DNA of 64,000 nucleotides from CAMDHY01 sp046156265 (GCF_046156265.1 NZ_JAWDIR010000011.1:558001-622000), one strand, 5' to 3'. Positions 42,485 through 52,118 are shown, counted from the stretch's first letter. Numbers and translations are program-made. The notes: generated by a model from the sequence alone, not told the origin.

Positions 42485-44143
42485 ATGGCAAGCAAGCTTC
42501 GACGCTCGTGGCTGAGCGGCGCCGTCATCGCCGTCGCCGCCGGCCTCACTACCCTCACGCCGGCCTTCGCCGACACTGCGCCGGCTGCCGGCAACCCGCA
42601 GTCCGGCGGCACGCTGACGATCGCGCTGCCGTTCTTCCCGGACGAGGGCCTCAACCCGCATCACCGCGGCGCCATCAGCCAGACGCAGGTGATGCGCAAC
42701 GTCTATGACAGCCTCGTCGCCGCCGATTACGACGAGAGCTTCCATCCCTGGCTGGCCGAGAGCTGGACGAAGTCCGACGACGGCCTCGTCTACACCTTCA
42801 ATCTCCGCCAGGGGGTAACGTTCACCGACGGCGAGCCCTTCAACGCCGAGGCCGTGAAGGCGAACTTCGACCGCGTCATCGACGGCAAGTACGCCCCCGG
42901 CGCAGCGAAGAACACTTTCCGTGCGCTCGCCGAGACGAAGGTGATCGACGACCACACGGTGCAGCTGACGCTGAAGGCGCCGGCGGCGAACTTCCTGCAT
43001 ACGCTCGCGTCGCTGGAGGGCTCGATCGTCTCGCCGACGTCGCTCGAGAACCCGGGTGTCCGGGCTGGCGGCGTCGGCATCGCCGGCACCGGTCCCTTCA
43101 TCCTGACGGCGGTCGTCCCCGGTCAGGAACTCGTCTTCAAGCGCAACGACGGCTACACCTCGCCGCCGGCCACCGCCCACCACACCGGCCCGGCCTACCT
43201 CGACGAATTGGTGGTGAAGTATGTCAGCGAGCCGTCCGTGCGCGCCGGCCTGCTGGCCTCCGGCGAGGTGCAGGCGGCCGTCGACATCGCGCCGAACGAC
43301 ATCGACCTCTTCGACGGCGTCGACGGCTTCCAGTACGAGTTCAAGGGCTCGAACGTCGCCCCGACCTCGCTCTACTTCAACACGACGAGCGGACCGACGC
43401 AGGACGTGCGCGTGCGCCGCGCCCTGCAGGACGCCGCCGACGTCGACGCCATCGTCGCCTCGGTGCTGAAGGGCACTGGCGAGCGCGCCTGGGGTATCGT
43501 GCAGCCGCAGAGCAAGTTCTATGACGCGAGCGTCGAGAAGGCCTACGGCGGCAACGTCGCGCGGGCGAACGCTCTCCTCGACGAGGCCGGCTGGACCGGT
43601 CGTGACGCCGAGGGCTATCGCACCGACGCGAGCGGCAAGCGCCTCACTGTCCGGCTGATCGCGACGACGCCGAAGGCGCCGCTCGACACCGTGCTCGCTG
43701 CCTATCAGGCGGAGCTGCGCCGCAATGTCGGCGTCGAGGTCGACCTGCAGTTCCGCGACGAGGGCACCGTCGACAAGGTCCGCGAGGCGAACGCCTACGA
43801 GATCTTCCCGCGCTCCGTCGGCGGCACCGATCCCGGCGTCATCCTCGACAAGGTCTACACAAAAGACGGCACGGTGAACGGCCCGCGTCTCGACAGCCCG
43901 GAGGTCACCGCCTGGCTGGAGGAGGGCCGCTATGCGCTCACCGACGAGGCGCGCAAGGCAGCCTACGACAAGATCGCTCAGTACGTCCTGATCGACCACG
44001 CGATCACGCTGCCGCTCTATCTCGACCGCTACAACGTCGCGGCCCTCGACAGCGTCCATGACGTCACGGCGTTCATCGACCCGCCGCGCGGCCTGCTGAA
44101 CGGCTGGGCCTACAACACCTGGATCGACCAGCAGAGCCAGTGA
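42485..44143 (+). CDS. Dipeptide-type ABC transporter substrate-binding protein (SBP_bac_5 family)
   Basis: The 552-residue periplasmic protein has a signal peptide (LSGAVIAVAAGLTTLTPAFA) and family-5 binding protein blocks: LNPHHRGAISQTQVMRNVYD, LAESWTKSDDGLVYTFNLR and GTGPFILTAVVPGQELVFKR. It brings peptides or peptide-like compounds to the DppBCDF-like complex upstream. Placed between two luciferase-like monooxygenases, the ligand is more likely a modified or sulfur-containing compound. GAGGAA stands 8 nt before the ATG. Confidence 0.92.
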   Translation: MASKLRRSWLSGAVIAVAAGLTTLTPAFADTAPAAGNPQSGGTLTIALPFFPDEGLNPHHRGAISQTQVMRNVYDSLVAADYDESFHPWLAESWTKSDDGLVYTFNLRQGVTFTDGEPFNAEAVKANFDRVIDGKYAPGAAKNTFRALAETKVIDDHTVQLTLKAPAANFLHTLASLEGSIVSPTSLENPGVRAGGVGIAGTGPFILTAVVPGQELVFKRNDGYTSPPATAHHTGPAYLDELVVKYVSEPSVRAGLLASGEVQAAVDIAPNDIDLFDGVDGFQYEFKGSNVAPTSLYFNTTSGPTQDVRVRRALQDAADVDAIVASVLKGTGERAWGIVQPQSKFYDASVEKAYGGNVARANALLDEAGWTGRDAEGYRTDASGKRLTVRLIATTPKAPLDTVLAAYQAELRRNVGVEVDLQFRDEGTVDKVREANAYEIFPRSVGGTDPGVILDKVYTKDGTVNGPRLDSPEVTAWLEEGRYALTDEARKAAYDKIAQYVLIDHAITLPLYLDRYNVAALDSVHDVTAFIDPPRGLLNGWAYNTWIDQQSQ

Positions 44144-44243
44144 CGGGGGAGGGGGGCGGCGCTGGCCGTCCCCCGCCTCAGCCGGATGCCGGATGGCTCG
44201 GCGGCGTTCCGCCGGGCCTCTCTGGCCATATGAGGGAAGACGC

Positions 44244-45236
44244 GTGCCCGACATCGGCATCATGTTCCGCCTCAACGACCGCACGGCCGACCCGGCGGGG
44301 CAATACGAGGCCGGACTGCAACTCATCGAGGTGGCCGAGCGGCTCGGCTTCGACAGCGCCTGGATCACGTCCCACCATTTCGGTTCCGACAAGGGCAGCG
44401 TCGCCTCGCCGCTGCTCTTCCTCGCCGCCGCCAGCCAGCGCACCAGCCGCATCCGCCTCGGCGCGGCCGTCGTCGTGCTGTCGCTCGAGAACCCCATCCG
44501 CGTCGCGGAGGACGCGGCGATCGCCGATCTCCTGGCGCACGGCCGCCTCGAGCTCGGTGTCGGCACCGGCCTCGAGAACTGGGCCTTCGACGCCTTCGGG
44601 GTGGCGTGGGACGACCAGCACGCCGTCTTCGAGCGCCACCTCCACGCCCTGCGCCATGCTTTGTCCGGCGCCGAGCTTGGCGGCGGTCGGGTGCTGCATC
44701 CGCCCGGCAGCGCGCTGCTCGACAAGATCTGGCGCGTCGGCACCGAGCTCGCCGACGTGCGGGCGATCGCCGAGGCTGGCGACCATCTCTTCGTCGGCAC
44801 CTCGAAGAAGCGCACGCTCGCCGAGAACCGCCGCCAGCACGCCGCCGTCATCGCGACCTTCCGCGAGCACGCGGGCGCCCGCCAGCGCATCGCGATGTCC
44901 CGCCACCTCTTCGTCCACCCCGACGGGGCCGAGGCACGCCGCCAGTTCGAGGCCGCGTTACCGTCCGAGCTGCGCGCCCGCCGCGCCTCGCCGACGGAGC
45001 CCTACAGCCTCGAGGAGGCCGTCCTCGTCGGCAGCCCTCGCGACGTGCGCGACGCCCTCGATGCGGACCCGCTGCTGCCGCTCGTCGACGACCTCCTCGT
45101 CCAGGTCGCCCCGGCGAAACTCACCCTCCGGCAGTGGACCGCCTCGCTGTCGCTGCTCGCGGCGGAGGTGTTCGGCGAGCGGCGGGCGAGCCAGCCCGTC
45201 TTGCCGAGCGCGCCAGTCAGGGCGCTGGCGTCGTAG
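44244..45236 (+). CDS. Luciferase-like (LLM class) flavin-dependent monooxygenase
   Basis: The 330-residue luciferase-fold protein has the flavin-barrel blocks LGFDSAWITSHHFGSDKG, RIRLGAAVVVLSLENPIRVA and GRLELGVGTGLENWAFDAFG. It resembles the small FMN-dependent LLM proteins found next to peptide-type importers rather than SsuD or SfnG. GTG at 44244 is the start since GAGGGA stands about 5 nt upstream and sequence homology begins there. It is the last gene of the operon and probably uses the flavin reductase at 36914. Substrate unknown. Confidence 0.88.
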   Translation: MPDIGIMFRLNDRTADPAGQYEAGLQLIEVAERLGFDSAWITSHHFGSDKGSVASPLLFLAAASQRTSRIRLGAAVVVLSLENPIRVAEDAAIADLLAHGRLELGVGTGLENWAFDAFGVAWDDQHAVFERHLHALRHALSGAELGGGRVLHPPGSALLDKIWRVGTELADVRAIAEAGDHLFVGTSKKRTLAENRRQHAAVIATFREHAGARQRIAMSRHLFVHPDGAEARRQFEAALPSELRARRASPTEPYSLEEAVLVGSPRDVRDALDADPLLPLVDDLLVQVAPAKLTLRQWTASLSLLAAEVFGERRASQPVLPSAPVRALAS

Positions 45237-45510
45237 CCGGCATCGCCGTTACTCGGCTCTCGACGATCTCGACCGCGACCTCGTCCGGTGGCGGCAACAG
45301 GTCGGGATCGTCGGGTGAGGCGTCCGTCAGCCGGAACAGGTTGAGGGTGAGCTTGTCTTTGCCGCGCCCGCAGCCCGGCTCGAATTCGAAGCGTTGAATG
45401 GATGCTGACGAGAAGCACTCCACCCACAACCCGCACTTCCCGACGCTTCAGACTCCAGTGCACCCGACCCCCGAGGACCGTTGACGCGATGAATACCTGA
45501 CGTTGCACAG
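45217..45510 (-). pseudogene. Possible remnant of a frameshifted small gene
   Basis: The minus-strand frame 45429-45217 encodes a protein-like tail (KDKLTLNLFRLTDASPDDPD and an acidic end), while the likely N-terminal part (VFIASTVLGGRVHWSLKR) is in the adjacent frame upstream, so a frameshift near 45440 would join them. No start, ribosome site or family is evident. It lies between the end of the sulfur cluster and the helicase gene, where decayed genes are common at an insertion boundary. It may be chance. Confidence 0.25.
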
Positions 45511-45554
45511 GCGACTTGCCCCGTCTAATTTCGAGAAAATACGGGGGGTGGGCT

Positions 45555-48500
45555 TTGACGGAGACTAGCGCTGAGGCGCCCACGGGGGCGGCCGGGATAC
45601 CGGAGTGCGTGAGGCTCGTCGCGGCGGTTGCCGGCAGCTTCACCTACGCCTCCTTCCAGAACGCCATCCCGGTGATCCGCTCGATCGCGATCGAGAACGC
45701 CACGCGCTCACACTTCGAGAGCTGCCGGCTCACGATGACGTCGGCGCCGGCTTTCCTTCGGCCCAAGGTCTGGACCATCGACCGCCTCGTCCCCGGCGAC
45801 GTGCTGACGTTGGCCGACCGCCGCATCGATCTCGACGCCGAATACCTCTCCGGACTGGACGAGGCCGAAAGTGGCGTCGTCACGTTCCAGTTGCGCGGCG
45901 CAGGCGACGAGCTGCTCCTCGAAGAACGGATGCCGGTGCGCCTGCTGGCCCGCGACGAATGGGGCGGCGTCGCCGACATGGCGCAGTTGCTGCCGGCCTT
46001 CGTGCTGCCGAACGACCCGGCCGTCGCCAAGGTCCTCCTGGCGGCCGCGGAAGCGCTGGCGGCGCACGGTCAACAGGCTGGTCTCGACGGCTATCAGACG
46101 GCCGACCCCAAGCGCGCCCTGCTCCTGGCCTCGGCAGTCTATTCGGCTGTCGTCGGCCTCAACGTCTTCTATGCGGAGCCGCCGGCGAGCTTCGAGCAGC
46201 GCGGCCAGAAGGTGCGGCGGCCATCCACCATCGCACAGGACCGTCTCGCCACGTGCCTCGATACCGCCCTGCTGTTCGCCGCGGCGCTCGAGGGATGCGG
46301 CCTGCACGCGGTAGTGCTCCTCTTCAGGGACCACGCCGCCGTCGGAGCCTGGCTCGTCAAGAAGACCCTGCCAAATGCGGTGACGACCGACCTCGGGGAA
46401 GTCCGCAAGGCCATCGCCAGCCATGAACTCGTGGTCTTCGAGACGACCGGCGTCACGCATCGGCCGGCGATGCCGTTCCAGCACGCCCGCGGCGCGCTGC
46501 TGCCGCGGCTGGAGGAGGACCAGGCGGCAGGCTTCGTGGCGGCGATCGACATCGCGCGCTCACGGAGTGGCGGCATCCGGCCGCTCGCGTCGCATGAGCG
46601 CGTGGAAAACACCGACCATCCAGGCGCCATCGCGCCTCCGCTGCCGTTGCTCGACGACGTCGACCTGCCCGAGCAGCCCGCGGAGGAGGTGGAGGTCAAG
46701 CCGACGACCGCCGCCGGCCGCATCGACCGTTGGCAGAAGAAGCTTCTCGACCTCACCCTGCGCAACCGCCTGCTGAACTTTGCCGACTCGAAGAAGACTA
46801 TCCCTTTCCTGTGCCCGGACGTCGCCAGGCTGGAGGACCGGCTTTCGCAGGGCGCCGCGATGCGCCTGATCTCGCTGCCCGAACAGAACCCTCTCGGCGA
46901 ACGCGACGCCGCCCTCTATCGCGAGGCGCGTGGCGAAGACCTCCAGCGCGGCTACGCGGCCGACGCGCTTGCCCGCGACGAGCTCGCCTCGCCTCTCGAC
47001 AAGCGAGCCCTCGAGGCGCGGCTGATCGAGCTCTACAGGCAGGTCCGCAACGACTTCGCCGAGGGCGGCACGAACACGCTGTTCCTCGCGGTCGGATTCC
47101 TGCGCTGGAAGCGCAAGCCGCTGGACGAACGTGGCTATCGCGCGCCGCTGCTGCTGGTGCCTGTCAAACTCGAGCGCCGGAGCGCCAGTTCACAGTTCTC
47201 GCTCCGCTTCCACGAGGACGAGCCCCGCTTCAACGCCACGCTGCTGCAGTTCCTCGAGCGGGAGTTCGAGCTCACGTTGCCCGAGTTCGCCGGCGATCTG
47301 CCCCAAGACGACAACGGCATCGACGTGCCGCGCCTGCTCGCCAGCATGCGGCGGGCGGTCCGGGACGTGCCGGGCATGGAGGTCGTCGACGCCGTCGCAC
47401 TGTCGACCTTCTCCTTCGCCAAGTACCTGATGTGGAAGGATCTCGTCGAGCGGACGGACGCGCTTCGGCAGAACCGTGTGGTCCGTCACCTGATCGATAC
47501 GCCGGAACAGGCGTTCTCCGGCGACGGCGGCATCCCGACGGACGAGCGCGACCTCGACCGCCGATACGCACCGGCCGACATCGTGTCGGTGCTCCCCGCC
47601 GATTCCTCCCAGATCGCCGCCAGCATGGCGGCGGCCGAGGGGCGCGACTTCGTCATCGTCGGGCCGCCGGGCACGGGGAAGAGCCAGACGATCGCAAACA
47701 TGATCGCCAACTGCCTCGCTGCCGGGAAGACCGTCCTGTTCGTGGCGGAGAAGACGGCCGCTCTCAACGTCGTGCACCGGCGCCTGCGCGCCCACGGGCT
47801 CGGCGACCATTGTCTCGAGCTCCACTCCAACAAGGCGGACCGCAAGTCCTTCCTGACGCAGCTGCGCAGCTCCTGGGAGAAGGGGCGCAGCGCGTCGATG
47901 GCAGATTGGATTGCGGTCAACGATCGGCTCAAGGTCCGGCGCGACGCGCTCAACGCCTACGTCGAGGCGCTGCATCGCCAGGGTGCGAACGGGCTGACAC
48001 CCTATGTCGCCCTCGGCGTGGCGCTGCGGGGTCGCGAGCGCCACGCCCCCGCGCTCTCCTGGCCGCACCGCGACTACCACGACGTGACGGACCGCCTGCG
48101 GTTGACGGAACTCGCCGCCGAGCTCGGTCGTGTCTATCAATCCGTTCGGCGCGAGCCGGTGCTCGCCTGGGTCGACCGGCCCGAATGGTCGTCCGCCTGG
48201 CAGGAAGCCCTGCTGGCGTCCGCTGCCGAACTCGCCCGGTCGATCACCCGCCTGCGCAAGGCCCTTGCCGCCCTGTCGCGTCAGTTCGGGCTGCAAGGTC
48301 GGGAAGATGGATCGCGCGCCGACCTCGATCGTTTCGCGGCGCTCGCCGGGGCCCTGTGCGAGACCGCGGGTCGCGATCGGCGGGTCAGCCTGGATCCCGA
48401 CTTCCCGCGCCTGCGGGGTCTGCTTGCCGAGCTGGAGACCGCCATCGCCGCCTACCGAAAGGCGGAAGCGGACCTGTCGGCCTCGTTCGCGCGAGACGCC

Positions 48501-51500
48501 ATCGACGGTATCCCGACGGATGAGCTCGCGCGGGGCTGGCGCGAGGCCGGCGCTTCGATCTGGCCGATGAGCTGGTTCGGACGTCGCCGCGTCCGCAAAC
48601 TCCTGGAGAGCTACGCGAGCGCCGGGCGGCCGGACCCGCAGAACGACCTGCCCATCCTTGCCCGGCTACAGACGCTCCGGCGGGCGGCCGACACCAGCGG
48701 TCTTGCCGGCAAGCCGGTCGCCTTCGCCGGGCTCGACTCGGACGTCGCCGCCCTCGACCGACACCTCGCCGACGCGAGCCGTCTGCGCGACGGTGTGCAC
48801 GGCCTCGGTCGAACGGCCGAGGCGATCGCGACGGTCGCCAGGGCGATCTCGCCGGCCCTGATGCCGGGCGAAGCCGATGATGCGCTTCGTCTCGGGGCGA
48901 GCGATTACCGGGAGGCGCATGCCGGCTTTCTCGCGGCCATGGCGCGGTTCGCGGAGGTCGCCGGGTGCGGAGATCCCGGCTCGCTCGACAGCGAGACCCT
49001 GCTGCAGGACCTCACGACGGTGACGGAGCAGATCGCCGCTTCGGCCGGGCTGCTGCGCGACTGGACGAGCTGGTGCGGGGTTCGCAGGCGCGCCGAGGAA
49101 CAGGGTCTTGCACCGCTCATCGCGGATCTCGAGAGCGGCGCCGTGGCGCCCGGCGAGACACGGGCCGCCTTCGAGCTCGCCTATGCGCGCTGGTGGCTGC
49201 CGCCGACGATCGACGCCGATGGGACCCTGCGGGACTTCCGCCGTTTCCAGCACGAGCACGCCATCGAGGAGTTCCGCGAGATCGACGATCTCGTGCGCGC
49301 GAAGGCCACGGCGCGGGTGGTGAGTGCGATCGCCCACGGACTTCCGGCGGTGCAGAGCGTGCCGCGCAATTCGGAGCTCGGACTCCTGCGCCATCAGATG
49401 GAGCTCCAGAGGCCGAGCCGCTCGATCCGCGAGATGATCGGCGCACTGCCGCAGAGCTTCGCCAAGCTCGCGCCCTGCATGCTGATGTCGCCGCTCTCGA
49501 TCGCGCAGTACTTTCCGGCGTCGCAGTCACTCTTCGATGTGGTGATCTTCGACGAGGCATCGCAGATCACCACCTGGGACGCCGTCGGAGCGATCGCCCG
49601 CGGGCGCCAGACGATCATCGTCGGCGACCCGAAGCAGCTGCCGCCGACGAACTTCTTCGGCCGCAACGAGGACGAGGAGGATGTCGCCGACCACGAGCGC
49701 GACCTCGAGAGCATCCTCGACGAGGCGAAGGCGGCCGGCATCCCCGTCCGCGACCTGCGCTGGCACTACCGCAGTCGCAGCGAGTCGCTGATCGCCTTCT
49801 CGAACGCGCACTACTACCAGAACCGCCTGATTACCTTCCCTGCGCCGACCGTGACCGACCGTGCCGTGAGGCTCGTCCACGTCGACGGCGTCTATGACCG
49901 CGGCAAGAGCCGGACGAACCGGACCGAGGCGCAGGCCCTGGTCGATGACGGCGTCCGCAGGATGCGGCACTGGCTGGCGTTGCCCGAGGCCGTTCGCCCG
50001 ACGCTCGGCATCGTCACCTTCAACGCCCAGCAGCAGAGCCTCATTCACGACCTCCTCGACGAGGCCCGCCGCCATGAGCCGGAGCTGGAGTGGTTCTTCA
50101 GCGATGATCGGGTCGAGCCGACGATCGTCAGGAACCTCGAGAACGTCCAGGGCGACGAGCGGGACGTCATCCTGTTCTCGATCACCTTTTCCAGGGATGC
50201 CGCCGGCAAGCGGTCGATGGACTTCGGCGCCCTCAACCGCGACGGCGGCGAGCGCCGCCTCAACGTGGCGGTGACCCGCGCGCGCCAGGAACTGGTCATT
50301 TTCTCTGGCTTCCGGGCCGACGACGTCGTCGCCGAGCGGACGAAGGCGCTCGGCGTCCTGCACCTCAAGACCTTCCTGGACTTCGCCGCCCGCGGAGCGG
50401 TCGCCCTCGCTGGCCAGGCGGAAGGGTCGGTCGGAGATTACGATTCGCCGTTCGAGGAGGCCGTGGCGGAAGCCTTGACGCGCCTCGGCTGGCAAACCGT
50501 GCCGCAGGTCGGCATGTCGGGGTTCCGCATCGACATCGGCATCCGCCACCCCGACCGTGCGGGTGCGTTCCTGGCGGGTGTCGAATGCGACGGGGCGACC
50601 TACCACAGCGCGGCGACGGCGCGGGACCGCGACAAGGTGCGGGAGCAGGTGCTCCGGGGCCTCGGCTGGAACATCCTGCGTGTCTGGTCGACCGACTGGT
50701 GGTTCGACGCCCGTGGAGCGACCGCGCGTCTGCACGAGGCGTTGACGACCCTCCTCCAGGACAGCCGACAGGCGGCGGCCGACGCTGCCCCGGCCGAGAC
50801 CCAGCACTGGGACCTGGGTGACGAGGTCGACCCGGGGCAAGTGGCCGACCTTCCAGCCTCCTCCGACGAGCCGGCGGACGACACCGGCGGCGATTACCGA
50901 CAGGACGACGCGCCCATCCTCCTGGCAGCCGAGCCGCCCGCTCCAGTGTGGGAGGCAGCCCCCGTTCTCGTCCGCAACGCCGCCGCCGAACGAATGATCG
51001 AGGTCAACGCCTCCCATCCCGCCGCGCCGGTGGTCGTCGGGGCCGGCGCGCCGTATCGCGTCGCGGACATCTCGCAGATCCCGGCGGACCCTGAGCGGTT
51101 TCACGACGCCGACTATCAGCCAACGCTGCAGCGCATGGTGCAGGTGATCCTGGAGGCCGAGGCGCCGGTTCGCGACGATCTGCTCGCGCAGCGCGTCGCG
51201 CGGGCGCACGGCTGGCTGCGGACGGGCAGCAGGATCCGCGAGCGTCTCGAGCCGCATACGCTTGCTTACGAGCGCACCAGCGAGAGCGTCGGTGACTTCG
51301 TCTGGCTGAACGGTACCGTCGCGCCAGTCATTCCGCACCGCGCCGTCACGGACGAGGCGTTCAGACGGTCGGTGACGGAGATTCCGCTGCCCGAACTCGC
51401 AGGGCTCGTTCTGTCCACCCCCTCGCTCGACAGCGACCCCGATCCAGCGCTTGCGCTGGCCCGCCTGCTCGGCGTGGGTCGTCTCGCCGCGACGTCTCGG

Positions 51501-51554
51501 GCGCGGCTCGAGGAAGCGATAATCTACGCACGTCGCCTCGGTGCGGGGCCGTAA
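45555..51554 (+). CDS. Giant superfamily I helicase-nuclease with N-terminal transglutaminase-like domain (DUF4011/DUF3320 family)
   Basis: The 1,999-residue protein reads in order: a beta-rich region (about 10-130); a transglutaminase-like domain with Cys in LATCLDTALLFAAAL (about 235) and His in FRDHAAVGAWL (about 259); DUF4011 from about 390 (KLLDLTLRNRLLNF); helicase Walker A GPPGTGKSQ (about 703); Walker B VIFDEASQ (about 1333) and GDPKQLPP; motif VI NVAVTRAR (about 1570); a PD-(D/E)XK/DUF559-like nuclease (FEEAVAEAL, FRIDIGI, GVECDG, about 1630-1677); and a C-terminal DUF3320-like segment. This COG1112-type architecture is shared with anti-phage helicases such as those of Mokosh. TTG at 45555 has a GGGGGGTGGG site 5 nt upstream. 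A stand-alone defence role is inferred. Confidence 0.9.
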   Translation: MTETSAEAPTGAAGIPECVRLVAAVAGSFTYASFQNAIPVIRSIAIENATRSHFESCRLTMTSAPAFLRPKVWTIDRLVPGDVLTLADRRIDLDAEYLSGLDEAESGVVTFQLRGAGDELLLEERMPVRLLARDEWGGVADMAQLLPAFVLPNDPAVAKVLLAAAEALAAHGQQAGLDGYQTADPKRALLLASAVYSAVVGLNVFYAEPPASFEQRGQKVRRPSTIAQDRLATCLDTALLFAAALEGCGLHAVVLLFRDHAAVGAWLVKKTLPNAVTTDLGEVRKAIASHELVVFETTGVTHRPAMPFQHARGALLPRLEEDQAAGFVAAIDIARSRSGGIRPLASHERVENTDHPGAIAPPLPLLDDVDLPEQPAEEVEVKPTTAAGRIDRWQKKLLDLTLRNRLLNFADSKKTIPFLCPDVARLEDRLSQGAAMRLISLPEQNPLGERDAALYREARGEDLQRGYAADALARDELASPLDKRALEARLIELYRQVRNDFAEGGTNTLFLAVGFLRWKRKPLDERGYRAPLLLVPVKLERRSASSQFSLRFHEDEPRFNATLLQFLEREFELTLPEFAGDLPQDDNGIDVPRLLASMRRAVRDVPGMEVVDAVALSTFSFAKYLMWKDLVERTDALRQNRVVRHLIDTPEQAFSGDGGIPTDERDLDRRYAPADIVSVLPADSSQIAASMAAAEGRDFVIVGPPGTGKSQTIANMIANCLAAGKTVLFVAEKTAALNVVHRRLRAHGLGDHCLELHSNKADRKSFLTQLRSSWEKGRSASMADWIAVNDRLKVRRDALNAYVEALHRQGANGLTPYVALGVALRGRERHAPALSWPHRDYHDVTDRLRLTELAAELGRVYQSVRREPVLAWVDRPEWSSAWQEALLASAAELARSITRLRKALAALSRQFGLQGREDGSRADLDRFAALAGALCETAGRDRRVSLDPDFPRLRGLLAELETAIAAYRKAEADLSASFARDAIDGIPTDELARGWREAGASIWPMSWFGRRRVRKLLESYASAGRPDPQNDLPILARLQTLRRAADTSGLAGKPVAFAGLDSDVAALDRHLADASRLRDGVHGLGRTAEAIATVARAISPALMPGEADDALRLGASDYREAHAGFLAAMARFAEVAGCGDPGSLDSETLLQDLTTVTEQIAASAGLLRDWTSWCGVRRRAEEQGLAPLIADLESGAVAPGETRAAFELAYARWWLPPTIDADGTLRDFRRFQHEHAIEEFREIDDLVRAKATARVVSAIAHGLPAVQSVPRNSELGLLRHQMELQRPSRSIREMIGALPQSFAKLAPCMLMSPLSIAQYFPASQSLFDVVIFDEASQITTWDAVGAIARGRQTIIVGDPKQLPPTNFFGRNEDEEDVADHERDLESILDEAKAAGIPVRDLRWHYRSRSESLIAFSNAHYYQNRLITFPAPTVTDRAVRLVHVDGVYDRGKSRTNRTEAQALVDDGVRRMRHWLALPEAVRPTLGIVTFNAQQQSLIHDLLDEARRHEPELEWFFSDDRVEPTIVRNLENVQGDERDVILFSITFSRDAAGKRSMDFGALNRDGGERRLNVAVTRARQELVIFSGFRADDVVAERTKALGVLHLKTFLDFAARGAVALAGQAEGSVGDYDSPFEEAVAEALTRLGWQTVPQVGMSGFRIDIGIRHPDRAGAFLAGVECDGATYHSAATARDRDKVREQVLRGLGWNILRVWSTDWWFDARGATARLHEALTTLLQDSRQAAADAAPAETQHWDLGDEVDPGQVADLPASSDEPADDTGGDYRQDDAPILLAAEPPAPVWEAAPVLVRNAAAERMIEVNASHPAAPVVVGAGAPYRVADISQIPADPERFHDADYQPTLQRMVQVILEAEAPVRDDLLAQRVARAHGWLRTGSRIRERLEPHTLAYERTSESVGDFVWLNGTVAPVIPHRAVTDEAFRRSVTEIPLPELAGLVLSTPSLDSDPDPALALARLLGVGRLAATSRARLEEAIIYARRLGAGP

Positions 51555-51830
51555 CAACGGATCGGGTCGCGCCCGGCCACGCCCGCATTGCCATCGATGT
51601 TGCAGGGTCGATGCAGCGGGCCGCACACGGCGTACGGTCCCCGACGGGAAAGCGAGGAGCGCGCGATAGGTGCTCAAGGCCTGCGCGATGGTGCCGTGTC
51701 GCCCTGTTCGCAGAATGGGTGTCGTACGCACGCGCTTCCCGACCTGACAGCCGGGGGTGGGCCGATGGGTGGACCAATCGTCGACCAATGCCAATAAGGC
51801 ATTGAGATTTATAGAGAGTTTGCTCCGCAA
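51555..51830. other. Intergenic region between helicase gene and tRNA-Thr
   Basis: No convincing gene is seen in these 276 bases. A plus-strand frame at 51588-51797 has no ribosome site and low protein character. The only structure is the CAATGCC/GGCATTG hairpin at 51786-51804. Confidence 0.5.
51786..51804. terminator. Hairpin between helicase gene and tRNA-Thr
   Basis: CAATGCC and GGCATTG form a perfect 7-bp stem with loop AATAA, 27 bases beyond the 3' end of the tRNA and 232 bases after the helicase stop. It may serve as a terminator for the tRNA (minus strand) or mark an old recombination site. No U-run follows on either strand. Confidence 0.35.
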
Positions 51831-51905
<75 letters not shown>

Positions 51906-52100
51906 CGCCCTGCCTCGCGGGCGCGGCTCCCATAGCACGGCTCGATCGGCCGCGCACGAGGGTCTCGACGACGATCCGGTCCGCTCGCGCGGCTGCGGCG
52001 CGCCTGCTCCGGCCGCGCCCTCCGCGGTCGCCGCTACGGCCGGCACCGGGTGCCTTCGGCGGCGGCAGGCAATCGAATCGGCTGGCCATCGGTGCCCGGC

Positions 52101-52118
52101 CATTCAGGCGGCATTCAG
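52101..52118 (+). promoter_or_regulatory. Direct repeat CATTCAG-N4-CATTCAG upstream of the BA14K gene
   Basis: The 7-base unit CATTCAG occurs twice with an 11-base period, 83 bases before the ATG. Direct repeats with this one-turn spacing are typical binding sites of OmpR-family response regulators. The regulator is unknown. Confidence 0.4.

Noticed and set aside
51588..51797. 70-codon frame between helicase and tRNA-Thr
   Set aside because: It has no ribosome site, low-complexity Gly/Pro-rich content and no family resemblance.
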